Positions 1 through 5,462 of a DNA stretch of 31,953 nucleotides are shown here, one piece after another; position 1 is the stretch's first letter; the number at the start of each line of letters is the position of its first letter. Below the pieces are notes generated by a model that was given only the letters and a program-made list of their open reading frames with translations, had not been told where the DNA came from and did no database searches. Position numbers and translations under genes: made by a program. Source of the stretch: a virus. The DNA lies in the IMG/VR virus record IMGVR_UViG_3300048589_000183, positions 1 through 31,953 of that record. One strand, written 5' to 3'.

Positions 1-1
1 C

Positions 2-100
2 GAAGTTGTCGTTCGATGGCTGGGCGAGTCAAACGGCTACTACGGCGAGGAAGTTCACTTCCAGAGGACGCACAAGCCCGTGTCTGGTTTTGTTGCCTAA
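2..100 (+). CDS. 3' end of an unrecognised cassette gene (5' truncated by window)
   Basis: The frame is open from the window edge for 32 codons and ends ...KPVSGFVA with TAA at 98-100. That stop lies inside the R'' box (GCCTAAC, 95-101) of the first attC site. This matches the arrangement in later cassettes, where the gene stop is embedded in R''. The visible residues are mixed and charged, and no family is recognised. Confidence 0.6.
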   Translation, partial: EVVVRWLGESNGYYGEEVHFQRTHKPVSGFVA

Positions 101-183
101 CGGCTGCCTTCAGCAGATCGCAGCCAAAGGAGCTTCCATATGAGTGAGCGTGACCGCGATTCTGCTGCAAGGCTTTGTTAGCA
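95..183 (+). other. attC-like recombination site 1
   Basis: The R'' box is GCCTAAC (95-101) and the R' box is GTTAGCA (177-183). The left inner arm GCCTTCAGCAGATCGC pairs with the complement of the right arm GCGATTCTGCTGCAAGGC. This leaves two extrahelical bases (G and A on the bottom strand) and an unpaired spacer next to the R boxes, as in canonical attC folds. The loop contains AAAGGAG (126-132) and ATG (140-142), opening a 13-codon ORF that stops at TAG (179-181) in the R' box. Unlike sites 3-5, this start is not in the reading frame that continues into the next cassette. Confidence 0.85.
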
Positions 184-225
184 ATTCTTTTTCTGGTTCG
201 ATTTCACATCAAGGAGGACGATACG

Positions 226-657
226 ATGACTGAAGATACTTCCCTTGCCTTTGCCCGTTTCGGTGTCGGCGTGGTCATGCTCACGCTCGCCGTGATACTG
301 GCGTGCTCCTGCCTATGGGCCGACGAGCCATCGTATCGCGGTCTGACTATGGAGGAATGGCGGGAGGCACACGAACCGAAGTCTAGGCCGCTGAAGTTCA
401 CGCGCAAGAAGCCGGAGCATGGTGAATATCTACTTGTGGAGGGCGATGGCGAGGACGTCGCTGCGTTCGTTGTGCGATACCAGGACGCCCTCTTTCCTGC
501 GTGGCGGGCGAACGACCCGTATGCCGCGATGGTGAATGAGGCAATCGCGGGAGCCAAGAAGTCTGGCAAGGCGATGGTGTGGGCTGGTAGCGACTTGGCG
601 AAGCGGGCCATCACGACTGCCAGCGTTGACCTGCCGATACCGGGGATCGACGAATGA
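226..657 (+). CDS. Small exported or membrane-anchored protein of unknown function
   Basis: The protein is 143 aa. The start at 226 is preferred over the upstream TTG because AAGGAGGA sits just before this ATG. Residues 12-28 form a hydrophobic segment (GVVMLTLAVILACSCLW) followed by ADEP, which suggests a signal peptide or N-terminal anchor; the Cys pair could be an imperfect lipobox. The rest is soluble and charged. No family is recognised. It is the first gene of a two-gene cassette (178-1230), with the DUF551-like gene 43 bp downstream. Unlike most neighbouring cassettes, it has its own RBS and start and does not use the attC start. Confidence 0.65.
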   Translation: MTEDTSLAFARFGVGVVMLTLAVILACSCLWADEPSYRGLTMEEWREAHEPKSRPLKFTRKKPEHGEYLLVEGDGEDVAAFVVRYQDALFPAWRANDPYAAMVNEAIAGAKKSGKAMVWAGSDLAKRAITTASVDLPIPGIDE

Positions 658-700
658 TCTGCGGCGAATACACCGACCAATCACCGCAAGGAGGATTGAA

Positions 701-1153
701 ATGGGAGCAGTAAAGGACTTCGTCATTCGGATCATGAACGGCGGCAATGACGCGCTGGTAGCAGCGAGCGAGTGGTGGGCTGAGGAGCATTGCCACGCCG
801 AGGCGGCTGCTGAGCGGCTTGGCCTCGTGGTTGATTGCCCGGACGACGAGCCGGTCACGGTCACGAGGATCGTCAATGCGATGGAGAAGGAGATTACAGG
901 GCTGCGATTGGCCGTGCGGGTCATCAAAAGAGGCCCGCTACTCGGCGAGCCGTGGGTTTCCACCAGCGAGAGGCTTCCGGACGAGGAGACTCCCGTGCTG
1001 GTTTGCTGCGAAGGCGGCGAGGTAGTCAAAGTTGCGTGGAGAAAAAGCGGGCACAAGCTCTGGTTCGTGGAGTCGGGAGTTACGTTTGGCATCACTCACT
1101 GGCAGCCCCTACCCAAACCACCAGGCGAGCCATGCCCCTGTCCTGTTTGCTAA
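701..1153 (+). CDS. DUF551-like phage protein
   Basis: The protein is 150 aa and starts at an ATG preceded by AAGGAGGA (688-695). The C-terminal half carries the DUF551 pattern: WVSTSERLPDEETPVLVC, then GGEVVKVAW, a Trp, and ending THWQPLPKPP. This small domain is common in phage and prophage accessory genes, and its biochemical role is unknown to me. The N-terminal roughly 80 residues are not recognised. The protein ends CPCPVC, and the TAA (1151-1153) lies inside the R'' box of attC site 2, so the cassette carries no spare sequence between gene and recombination site. Confidence 0.75.
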   Translation: MGAVKDFVIRIMNGGNDALVAASEWWAEEHCHAEAAAERLGLVVDCPDDEPVTVTRIVNAMEKEITGLRLAVRVIKRGPLLGEPWVSTSERLPDEETPVLVCCEGGEVVKVAWRKSGHKLWFVESGVTFGITHWQPLPKPPGEPCPCPVC

Positions 1154-1236
1154 CGGAAAAGTTGAGCGGCTTGCAGCCAAAGGACTCACCATCATGACAG
1201 ACGTTATCGCAAGTCCGCTCCAACGCTTGGTTAGCC
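1148..1236 (+). other. attC-like recombination site 2 (divergent sequence, same fold)
   Basis: The R'' box is TGCTAAC (1148-1154) and the R' box is GTTAGCC (1230-1236), 89 bp overall. The arms differ in sequence from the other sites but still pair: left GTTGAGCGGCTTGC against the complement of right CGCAAGTCCGCTCCAAC. The same two bottom-strand extrahelical bases (G and A) sit about six bases apart, as in the other sites. The loop retains GCAGCCAAAGGA and an ATG (1194). Arm sequence therefore covaries while fold and loop are kept. Confidence 0.82.
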
Positions 1237-1694
1237 CTCTCGCTGATTCCATCCTGCTTCCGCCTGGGGGCAAGACGCAGACCGACGTATGGGCTACGCC
1301 GCAGTGGCTTTTCGATTCGCTCAATAAGGAGTTTGGATTCACGCTTGACCCATGCACGGACGGGACGAACGCAAAATGCGAGAAGTTCTACACCGAGGCC
1401 GACAACGGGCTTTGCCAGGACTGGGGCACGGAAACGGTTTTCGTGAACCCGCCGTACAGCAACTGCGAGGCGTGGATGGCCAAGGCTTACGGTTCGGCAC
1501 AGGCAGGGGCCACCGTGGTTTGCCTGGTTCCGGCGAGGACCGACACGAACTGGTGGCACCGCTACGCGATGAAGGGGGAGATCCGGTTTCTGCGCGGACG
1601 GCTCAAGTTCGGGGACGCCACGGACCCCGCACCGTTCCCGTCCGCGTTGGTTGTGTTCAGGCCGTGGGAGTTCCGTCTTGTTTCCATGGGCTAA
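1194..1694 (+). CDS. Phage DNA N6-adenine methyltransferase (Dam-like)
   Basis: The protein is 166 aa and belongs to the phage N6-adenine-methyltransferase type (PF05869-like). It has TDVWATPQWLFDSLNKEFGF near residues 30-49, DPC at 52-54, and the catalytic motif NPPY at residues 85-88 (FVNPPYSN), followed by a hydrophobic strand and PARTDTNWW. The likely reaction is SAM-dependent adenine methylation of phage DNA, for example against host restriction. The only plausible start is the ATG at 1194, inside attC site 2, with AAAGGA upstream. Residues 1-12 are encoded by the attC, and codon 13 (GTT) is the R' box. No ATG occurs between the cassette boundary and the conserved domain. The TAA stop (1692-1694) lies in the next R'' box. 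Confidence 0.85.
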   Translation: MTDVIASPLQRLVSPLADSILLPPGGKTQTDVWATPQWLFDSLNKEFGFTLDPCTDGTNAKCEKFYTEADNGLCQDWGTETVFVNPPYSNCEAWMAKAYGSAQAGATVVCLVPARTDTNWWHRYAMKGEIRFLRGRLKFGDATDPAPFPSALVVFRPWEFRLVSMG

Positions 1695-1779
1695 CGGCTG
1701 CCTTCAGCAGATCGCAGCCAACCAACTATGAACAACACGCAAGACGATGACGCGATTCTGCTGCAAGGCTTTGTTCTCT
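1689..1779 (+). other. attC-like recombination site 3
   Basis: The R'' box is GGCTAAC (1689-1695) and the R' box is GTTCTCT (1773-1779). The inner arms are identical to sites 4 and 5. The R' box departs from the usual GTTRRRY, but it is complementary to AGAGAAC, the R'' box at the end of the following cassette (2444-2450), so the pairing would be perfect in that cassette's circular form. The loop carries ATG at 1728 without a clear AAAGGAG, since the sequence there is CAGCCAACCAACT. Confidence 0.83.
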
Positions 1780-2126
1780 CTCCTCATCCGTTGAGGGTGC
1801 AGCGAACCAGGAGCCGTGGGGCGAGGACACCGAAGGGGGCCGTATATGTTGGGCGTCCTACGGTGTGGGGGAACCCATTTCGTGCTGAGTATCGCGACGG
1901 TTCATGGCGAGTAGTTCGAGCCGCAAGCGGGAAATCGGTTTGCGCGATGCCAGGCCAAAATGAAGCAAAGGCATACGCGGTGCGACTGTATCGCGAACTG
2001 ATCCGTCGCGAGCCGACGCTGGCGATCCGAGCCAAGTCAGAACTGGCGGGCAAGAAACTGGCGTGCTGGTGCTCGCTGGACGGCCCGTGCCACGCCGATG
2101 TGCTGGCGGAGATTGCCAATTCCTAG
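1728..2126 (+). CDS. DUF4326 family protein with attC-encoded N-terminus
   Basis: The protein is 132 aa. The DUF4326 signature is clear: LRVQRTRSRG, GAVYVGRPTVWGNPF, then AKAYAVRLYRELI and the end motif LAGKKLACWCSLDGPCHADV with its CWC and CHAD residues. The family is common in phages; its function is not established, though the Cys/His positions suggest metal binding. The domain starts almost directly at the cassette boundary. The only ATG is in the attC, so residues 1-15, including DDDAILLQGF, come from the recombination site. No strong RBS is visible. The gene ends 3 bases before an attC remnant. Confidence 0.8.
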   Translation: MNNTQDDDAILLQGFVLSPHPLRVQRTRSRGARTPKGAVYVGRPTVWGNPFRAEYRDGSWRVVRAASGKSVCAMPGQNEAKAYAVRLYRELIRREPTLAIRAKSELAGKKLACWCSLDGPCHADVLAEIANS

Positions 2127-2129
2127 ATG

Positions 2130-2155
2130 AGCTAACGGCTGCCTTCAACAGATCA
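2130..2155 (+). other. Truncated attC remnant inside a cassette
   Basis: AGCTAAC followed by GGCTGCCTTCAACAGATCA reproduces the left half (R'' box plus left arm) of the local attC type with one substitution. No right arm or R' box follows. The surrounding unit (1774-2526) therefore probably began as two cassettes fused by loss of the right half of this site. Confidence 0.7.
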
Positions 2156-2170
2156 CGCGGCTACTCCATC

Positions 2171-2272
2171 GTGATCCATCGCAAATCGGCCCACATACTT
2201 ATGGATTGGCTGGCGAAGCACGAAAGGCGCAGAGTCAATGAGGAAACCAAGCGAGTCAGGAAACATGACTAG
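2171..2272 (+). CDS. Possible very small ORF after the attC remnant
   Basis: A GTG (2171) or an ATG (2201) opens a 33- or 23-codon frame rich in basic residues (WLAKHERRRVNEETKRVRK) ending with TAG at 2270-2272. It overlaps the start of the next small ORF (ATG 2265). There is no clear RBS and no recognised family. It could instead be the debris of the cassette whose attC was truncated. It is reported because this roughly 300-base stretch otherwise holds no recognised gene. Confidence 0.22.
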   Translation: MIHRKSAHILMDWLAKHERRRVNEETKRVRKHD

Positions 2273-2444
2273 GCTGGTGGCCACTAACGCCACCGCCGAG
2301 GCCGTATCAATTCGGCGTCATCACTGCCAGGACTCGCTTGTGGGGATGCGACGTGAGGCCAGCCCTGTAACCCGCAGGGACGGCGTAAACCGTGGCGGCT
2401 ATACGGCCACGCCGGACTCCGGTAACCGGCTTTTCATTCCGTGA
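2265..2444 (+). CDS. Possible small cassette ORF, unrecognised
   Basis: The ORF has 59 codons from ATG 2265 (weak CAGGA upstream) to TGA 2442-2444. The last base of the stop is the first base of the R'' box of attC site 4, the same stop-in-R'' placement as in other cassettes and the best argument that it is real. The product is basic and contains no recognised domain. Its start overlaps the end of the preceding mini-ORF. Confidence 0.35.
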   Translation: MTRLVATNATAEAVSIRRHHCQDSLVGMRREASPVTRRDGVNRGGYTATPDSGNRLFIP

Positions 2445-2532
2445 GAGAACGGCTGCCTTCAGCAGATCGCAGCCAAAGGAGTATCAATGACGCAAGACGA
2501 TGACGCGATTCTGCTGCAAGGCTTTGTTAGGC
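2444..2532 (+). other. attC-like recombination site 4
   Basis: The R'' box is AGAGAAC (2444-2450) and the R' box is GTTAGGC (2526-2532). The arms match sites 1, 3 and 5. The loop has a good AAAGGAG (2475-2481) five bases before ATG (2487). The start opens a leader peptide that runs across the R' box into the next cassette. Confidence 0.85.
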
Positions 2533-2561
2533 ATTCCTGTTTGACGAGGAGTATGGCATGA
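2487..2561 (+). CDS. attC-encoded leader peptide coupled to the HNH gene
   Basis: The leader is 24 codons. It starts in the loop of attC site 4 behind AAAGGAG and encodes MTQDDDAILLQGFV, the same peptide that is fused to other cassette proteins, then ten cassette-encoded residues. Its TGA (2559-2561) overlaps the HNH start ATG (2558-2560) as ATGA, the classical arrangement for translational coupling. The peptide probably acts through its translation rather than as a product. This is inferred from sequence only. Confidence 0.45.
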   Translation: MTQDDDAILLQGFVRHSCLTRSMA

Positions 2562-3082
2562 AACGAAACCGCACCGCCGCGACGGCGACATCCGCGAAGT
2601 GGAGGCAGGAGCGAACCGAGAAGTTTCGGATTCTTCATCGCGACAATTTCACCTGCCGCTACTGCGACGCCAAGCCAGGCTCCGAATTCCTTGAGGTGGA
2701 TCACTTGATTCCGCGATCGCTGGGCGGAAGCGATGACCAAGCCAATCTCGTCGCGGCGTGCGTAACGTGCAACCGAAGGAAGTCGAACACGATATTCCTG
2801 CCGCCATCAATGGTCGAAGGGCCAGACGATGAAGACGGATGGTCGATCCACAAGACGTTTGGGGTATTCGCGGTCAAGTTCTCGGACGCGCAGGTGGTCA
2901 TTGAAGCCAACTGGGGGTACTGGTTTCCGGCGTGGTGGGTTCACGATCACGAGAAGTGGCAGCACATCCACGACAAGGAGTGGCCCAAGGAATGGATGCG
3001 AGACCTGTACGAATGCGCGAACTACGTTGGACTACTGGTTGCCAGAGATGCGGACGAGGAAGCGGAGTACGACGATGATTGA
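2558..3082 (+). CDS. HNH endonuclease
   Basis: The protein is 174 aa. The HNH fold occupies residues 20-77: FTCRYC (C33, C36), LEVDHLIPRSLGG (D48, H49), NLVAACVTCNRRKSN (N63, C68, C71, N72). The two CxxC pairs bind structural zinc, and H49 and the downstream Asn are the expected metal and catalytic ligands. Such enzymes nick or cut DNA; in phages they can act as homing nucleases or in packaging. The C-terminal half is Trp-rich and acidic (ending DADEEAEYDDD) and unrecognised. The cassette gives it its own ATG with GAGGAG upstream, which is also coupled to the attC leader. Three GGCTCT repeats follow the stop. Confidence 0.85.
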   Translation: MKRNRTAATATSAKWRQERTEKFRILHRDNFTCRYCDAKPGSEFLEVDHLIPRSLGGSDDQANLVAACVTCNRRKSNTIFLPPSMVEGPDDEDGWSIHKTFGVFAVKFSDAQVVIEANWGYWFPAWWVHDHEKWQHIHDKEWPKEWMRDLYECANYVGLLVARDADEEAEYDDD

Positions 3083-3115
3083 ACACGGCTCTGGCTCTGG
3101 CTCTGGCATCCTGTT

Positions 3116-3205
3116 GCCTAACGGCTGCCTTCAGCAGATCGCAGCCAGGAGATACTGCTATGAGACAAGACGACGACGCGATTCTGCTGCAAGGCTTTGT
3201 TCTCT
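3116..3205 (+). other. attC-like recombination site 5
   Basis: The R'' box is GCCTAAC (3116-3122), complementary to the start of the preceding cassette (TTAGGC, 2527). The R' box is GTTCTCT (3199-3205). The arms match the common local type. The loop has AGGAG (3147-3151) eight bases before ATG (3160). This start is in frame with the following ORF. Confidence 0.85.
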
Positions 3206-3399
3206 CTTTTCTGTGCTGCCGATGCGGAGAGAGCTTCCAGAGCCTTCCCCCGCCAGCGGACACCAGGCCCGACGAACCGAACCCGATGTGCATTGATTGC
3301 ATAGAGCGGGCACTGGACGAGGTTGAGCCAGAGCCGATATCGCAGGAGGAGATAGATTCGATTGTTGCCAGAGTGACCGGAAGGGATCGCCGATCATGA
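3160..3399 (+). CDS. Small zinc-ribbon-like protein with attC-encoded N-terminus
   Basis: The protein is 79 aa. MRQDDDAILLQGF comes from attC site 5; the cassette-encoded part begins VLSFLCCRCGESF. Cysteine pairs CCRC (residues 19-22) and CIDC are separated by about 25 residues, a likely zinc ribbon, followed by an acidic stretch (LDEVEPEPISQEEI). No ATG exists between the cassette boundary and the first Cys pair, so translation must begin in the attC, where an AGGAG is correctly placed. The family is unrecognised. Confidence 0.6.
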   Translation: MRQDDDAILLQGFVLSFLCCRCGESFQSLPPPADTRPDEPNPMCIDCIERALDEVEPEPISQEEIDSIVARVTGRDRRS

Positions 3400-3429
3400 G
3401 CAGGATGAACAGTTGGCCGGGAGCACACC

Positions 3430-3648
3430 ATGGGAGGAATGATGGATATCGTTGTCGTGAAGCAGTGGTCGGGTGAGATAGACGACGTTGTTGGGCGGCT
3501 GACGCTGACCGATGACTACAAGGCGGCTTTTGAGTCTGAGCGGATGCAAGCCTTGGTGGATTTCGCATATGAGCGGCAAGATGACGGTACGCTTCGGATC
3601 GTTGCGGCGAGAATCAGGCCGTCGCCCTCCGTGCCCTTGTCCCCGTGA
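3430..3648 (+). CDS. Hypothetical protein, second gene of the last cassette
   Basis: The protein is up to 72 aa. Candidate ATGs are at 3430, 3439 and 3442; GGGAGGA lies too close to the last two for a confident choice, so the start is uncertain. The product is acidic to neutral and ends in a Pro/Ser tail, with no recognised family. Its TGA (3646-3648) overlaps the R'' box AGAGAAC (3648-3654), as in the cassette ending at 2444. No attC arms follow. Confidence 0.5.
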   Translation: MGGMMDIVVVKQWSGEIDDVVGRLTLTDDYKAAFESERMQALVDFAYERQDDGTLRIVAARIRPSPSVPLSP

Positions 3649-3654
3649 GAGAAC

Positions 3655-3774
3655 TACCTATTAGCCCCGGTCGCGCCCCTGATTCGACTTAGCGCCCGGT
3701 TCGACGCCCCACTTATCACCGATTAGCCGCGACTTATCGCCGATTCGGCACCCGGAGATAACTACTTATCCCCG
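3655..3774. repeat. Degenerate short repeats between convergent gene sets
   Basis: Copies of ACTTATCNCCG occur at 3711-3721, 3732-3742 and 3764-3774, with a looser copy at 3687-3699 (ACTTAGCGCCCGG) and a weak one near 3658-3670. A longer imperfect direct repeat links GAGAACTACCTATTAGCCCC (from about 3649) with GATAACTACTTATCCCCGG (from about 3757). The region has no ORF and no clear rho-independent hairpin. It could hold protein-binding sites, a termination region for the converging transcripts, or an old attachment point. Confidence 0.5.
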
Positions 3775-3953
3775 GAATGCCCGCGTGCCACCGCCAACGC
3801 CTCGCACGCCCGCCGATAGGCGTCGATGAGCCGGATCATGTCCGCTGCGAGGGTGCCACCCGTCCCGGTCCAGCAGTTCGCCGGGCCGAGCCTGCGGGCG
3901 CGCTGCTCCATCGCGGCAAGGTCTTCCGGCGATAGCGGCGGAAAGAGTGTCAC
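3762..3953 (-). CDS. Last gene of the late operon, hypothetical
   Basis: The protein is 63 aa from a GTG start at 3953 that overlaps the upstream stop as GTGA. This overlap decides the start over a longer frame reaching 4046. The product begins VTLFPPLSPEDLAAMEQRAR and contains a likely amphipathic helix, MIRLIDAYRRACEALA. The family is unrecognised. It lies directly downstream of the tail-fibre candidate and the 104-aa gene, so it may be an accessory or chaperone of the fibre. Confidence 0.6.
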   Translation of the reverse strand: MTLFPPLSPEDLAAMEQRARRLGPANCWTGTGGTLAADMIRLIDAYRRACEALAVARGHSGDK

Positions 3954-4264
3954 AGCGGCTCGGCCTCGGGGATCAGGGCGACGGCATCGCTCCACGGCAT
4001 GACCGTCGTGCCTTGGGCGATGGCCTGCAAGTCCGATGCCGCCCACATTGCGTGGAGCAAGCCGCCAGGCCCGACTTCGCTGAGAACGTCAGCCGAGAGC
4101 ATGAATCTCCCGTCCGTTAGTTGCACCGGCGACGGCACGCAGTTTGTGCTGCCGTGTTCGGCCCACTTTGCGGAGATGGCTTGCGAGAGCGGAGCGGGAA
4201 ACACCAGGGCGTATTGCCGCAGGGTGGCGATGTCGGCGGTGAGGAGTTGCTGTAGCGTCATCAT
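3950..4264 (-). CDS. Hypothetical protein downstream of the tail-fibre candidate
   Basis: The protein is 104 aa with a double Met start; ATGA overlaps the stop of the fibre gene. It is helical and Ala-rich at the N-terminus (LQQLLTADIATLRQYALVF) with no signal peptide or membrane segment. No family is recognised. Its translational coupling to the fibre gene suggests a fibre-assembly or adaptor role, which is inference. Confidence 0.6.
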   Translation of the reverse strand: MMTLQQLLTADIATLRQYALVFPAPLSQAISAKWAEHGSTNCVPSPVQLTDGRFMLSADVLSEVGPGGLLHAMWAASDLQAIAQGTTVMPWSDAVALIPEAEPL

Positions 4265-5106
4265 GACCTCCCCAGTGCGGTGTTGAGGGCGAGCCAGGCG
4301 TTGTAGAACGCAAGAGCTTGTGCGTCAGTGAACGGCAGGCCGATCGAGTAGCCGAACGAGCGGCCAGTAAAATAGCTTGTTGGCGTGCCCGCGTTGTTGC
4401 GAGCAAACACAAACAAGGCTGCCGGGTTTCCGGTTGCGAACGCGACGGAGCCGGACGTAACCGACGTGGCGGCGATGTTTGTGCCGTTGCGATAGCCGAC
4501 GCCAGTGCCGCTGGACCGCTGACCCAGTAGCAATCCATTGCGAGCCGCAAGTGTGCCGTTTTCGATGCCGGAATTTGAGCCGCCGCCGAAGCGAACGTAC
4601 ATGCCAATCGTTGTGAACGCCGGGAAGTAAATGGAAAACGCCCCTCCATTTGAGGAACCAATCCAGTCGCCGTTCGTACTGAGCGTGTCTGGAAAAAAAC
4701 CTGAGTTGTGGTAGTTTTGCTCGGTCAGCCCGACATTGAACGGGATAAGCCCGGTTGCTAGGTACTTCGTGGAGTTGGCCCCGCTGGTTGTTAGTCCGCC
4801 AGTTGCCGTGAAATCGCCGCCAACGAAGTTGACGTTGGTGTCCGTCGTGTTTCCGTAGGCGGTCGATTGCGAGGGGCCGCGAAACAACGGAACGAGTCCA
4901 GCAGCAAGGTCGCTGCCAACAAATGGATTATGCCGAAACAGAAGCGAGCGGTATCCGCCCGAGTATGCGGCCCGAACGTATGTATCAACAGCCTTCACCT
5001 GCGATCCGGTGACACTGCCGCCATTCGCAACCACAGCAGCACGCCAAGCCAACGCCTCCGGGTGGAGCGTCTGGCGAGGCACCAGCAGTCGATGATTCAT
5101 CGGCAT
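4261..5106 (-). CDS. LamG/concanavalin-like tail fibre or receptor-binding candidate
   Basis: The protein is 281 aa, start in TGATG overlap with the upstream stop. It is rich in Gly, Ser, Thr, Asn and aromatic residues. Its C-terminal segment reads GRSFGYSIGLPFTDAQALAF then NAWLALNTALGR, a pattern typical of phage LamG-like jelly-roll tail proteins, in which a beta sandwich is closed by a short helix. The N-terminus has a short helical stretch (ALAWRAAVVANGGSVTGSQV), often seen in such fibres. It probably sits at the tail tip or surface and contacts a glycan. The receptor is unknown. Confidence 0.6.
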   Translation of the reverse strand: MPMNHRLLVPRQTLHPEALAWRAAVVANGGSVTGSQVKAVDTYVRAAYSGGYRSLLFRHNPFVGSDLAAGLVPLFRGPSQSTAYGNTTDTNVNFVGGDFTATGGLTTSGANSTKYLATGLIPFNVGLTEQNYHNSGFFPDTLSTNGDWIGSSNGGAFSIYFPAFTTIGMYVRFGGGSNSGIENGTLAARNGLLLGQRSSGTGVGYRNGTNIAATSVTSGSVAFATGNPAALFVFARNNAGTPTSYFTGRSFGYSIGLPFTDAQALAFYNAWLALNTALGRS

Positions 5107-5462
5107 CAGGGAGTCCTCGGTGCGTGGATTGATGGCTCTAGCCGCTTGAGCGTGTCTTTGATCTCGGCTTGAATCTGCCCAATCTCCCGCTGCGTCTCGC
5201 TGATGCCGTGGAGAATGTGGGTCTGGTCCGCCTTGGCTTCGGCAAGCGTCTCGATTGCTGAAGCCTGCTGCTGCTGAATCTCACCGCTTTGCTTGATGTA
5301 TTCGACGGTCGTGGAAACGACGGGGACGATTGCCGAGTCGTGGATACGCCAGAACCCGATCCACACCGCAGCCCCCACGAGCGTCAGGGCAACGGTCGGG
5401 TAGCCGAACTCGCGAACGAGCTTCACCCATACCTCGAACTTGCCAAACTCTTCTCGCGTCAT
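5106..5462 (-). CDS. Membrane-anchored coiled-coil protein (holin or spanin candidate)
   Basis: The protein is 118 aa. ATG 5462 is chosen because it forms TGATG with the upstream stop. Residues 18-37 (GYPTVALTLVGAAVWIGFWR) form one membrane segment. After a short linker, residues 57-110 form a heptad-like coiled coil rich in Gln, Ile and Glu. The layout resembles small phage inner-membrane proteins of the holin or hemolysin-XhlA type, but no family is certain and no endolysin is adjacent. Confidence 0.5.
   Translation of the reverse strand: MTREEFGKFEVWVKLVREFGYPTVALTLVGAAVWIGFWRIHDSAIVPVVSTTVEYIKQSGEIQQQQASAIETLAEAKADQTHILHGISETQREIGQIQAEIKDTLKRLEPSIHAPRTP

Larger units (their letters stand above)
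1..3654 (+). mobile_element. Integron-type gene cassette array (no integrase in window)
   Basis: Five attC-like sites divide this stretch into units. With crossover between G and TT of the R' box, the units are: partial (to 177), 178-1230, 1231-1773, 1774-2526, 2527-3199, and an incomplete one from 3200 to about 3654. The 5' bases of each complete unit match the R'' box at its own 3' end: TTAGCA with TGCTAAC, TTAGCC with GGCTAAC, TTCTCT with AGAGAAC, TTAGGC with GCCTAAC. The last unit also pairs (TTCTCT with AGAGAAC at 3648). All genes point toward their attC. No integron integrase or attI is visible, so this is a cassette array lacking an integrase within the window. The cargo is phage-like, and the array abuts a phage late operon convergently. 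Whether it belongs to the phage or to host DNA beside a prophage cannot be settled here. Confidence 0.82.

Noticed and set aside
95-3205. Repeats considered as a CRISPR array or MITE/IS family
   Set aside because: Spacing is irregular (about 0.5-1 kb) with genes between, so it is not CRISPR. No target-site duplications or transposase were seen. The matching of each unit's two ends is specific to the cassette model.
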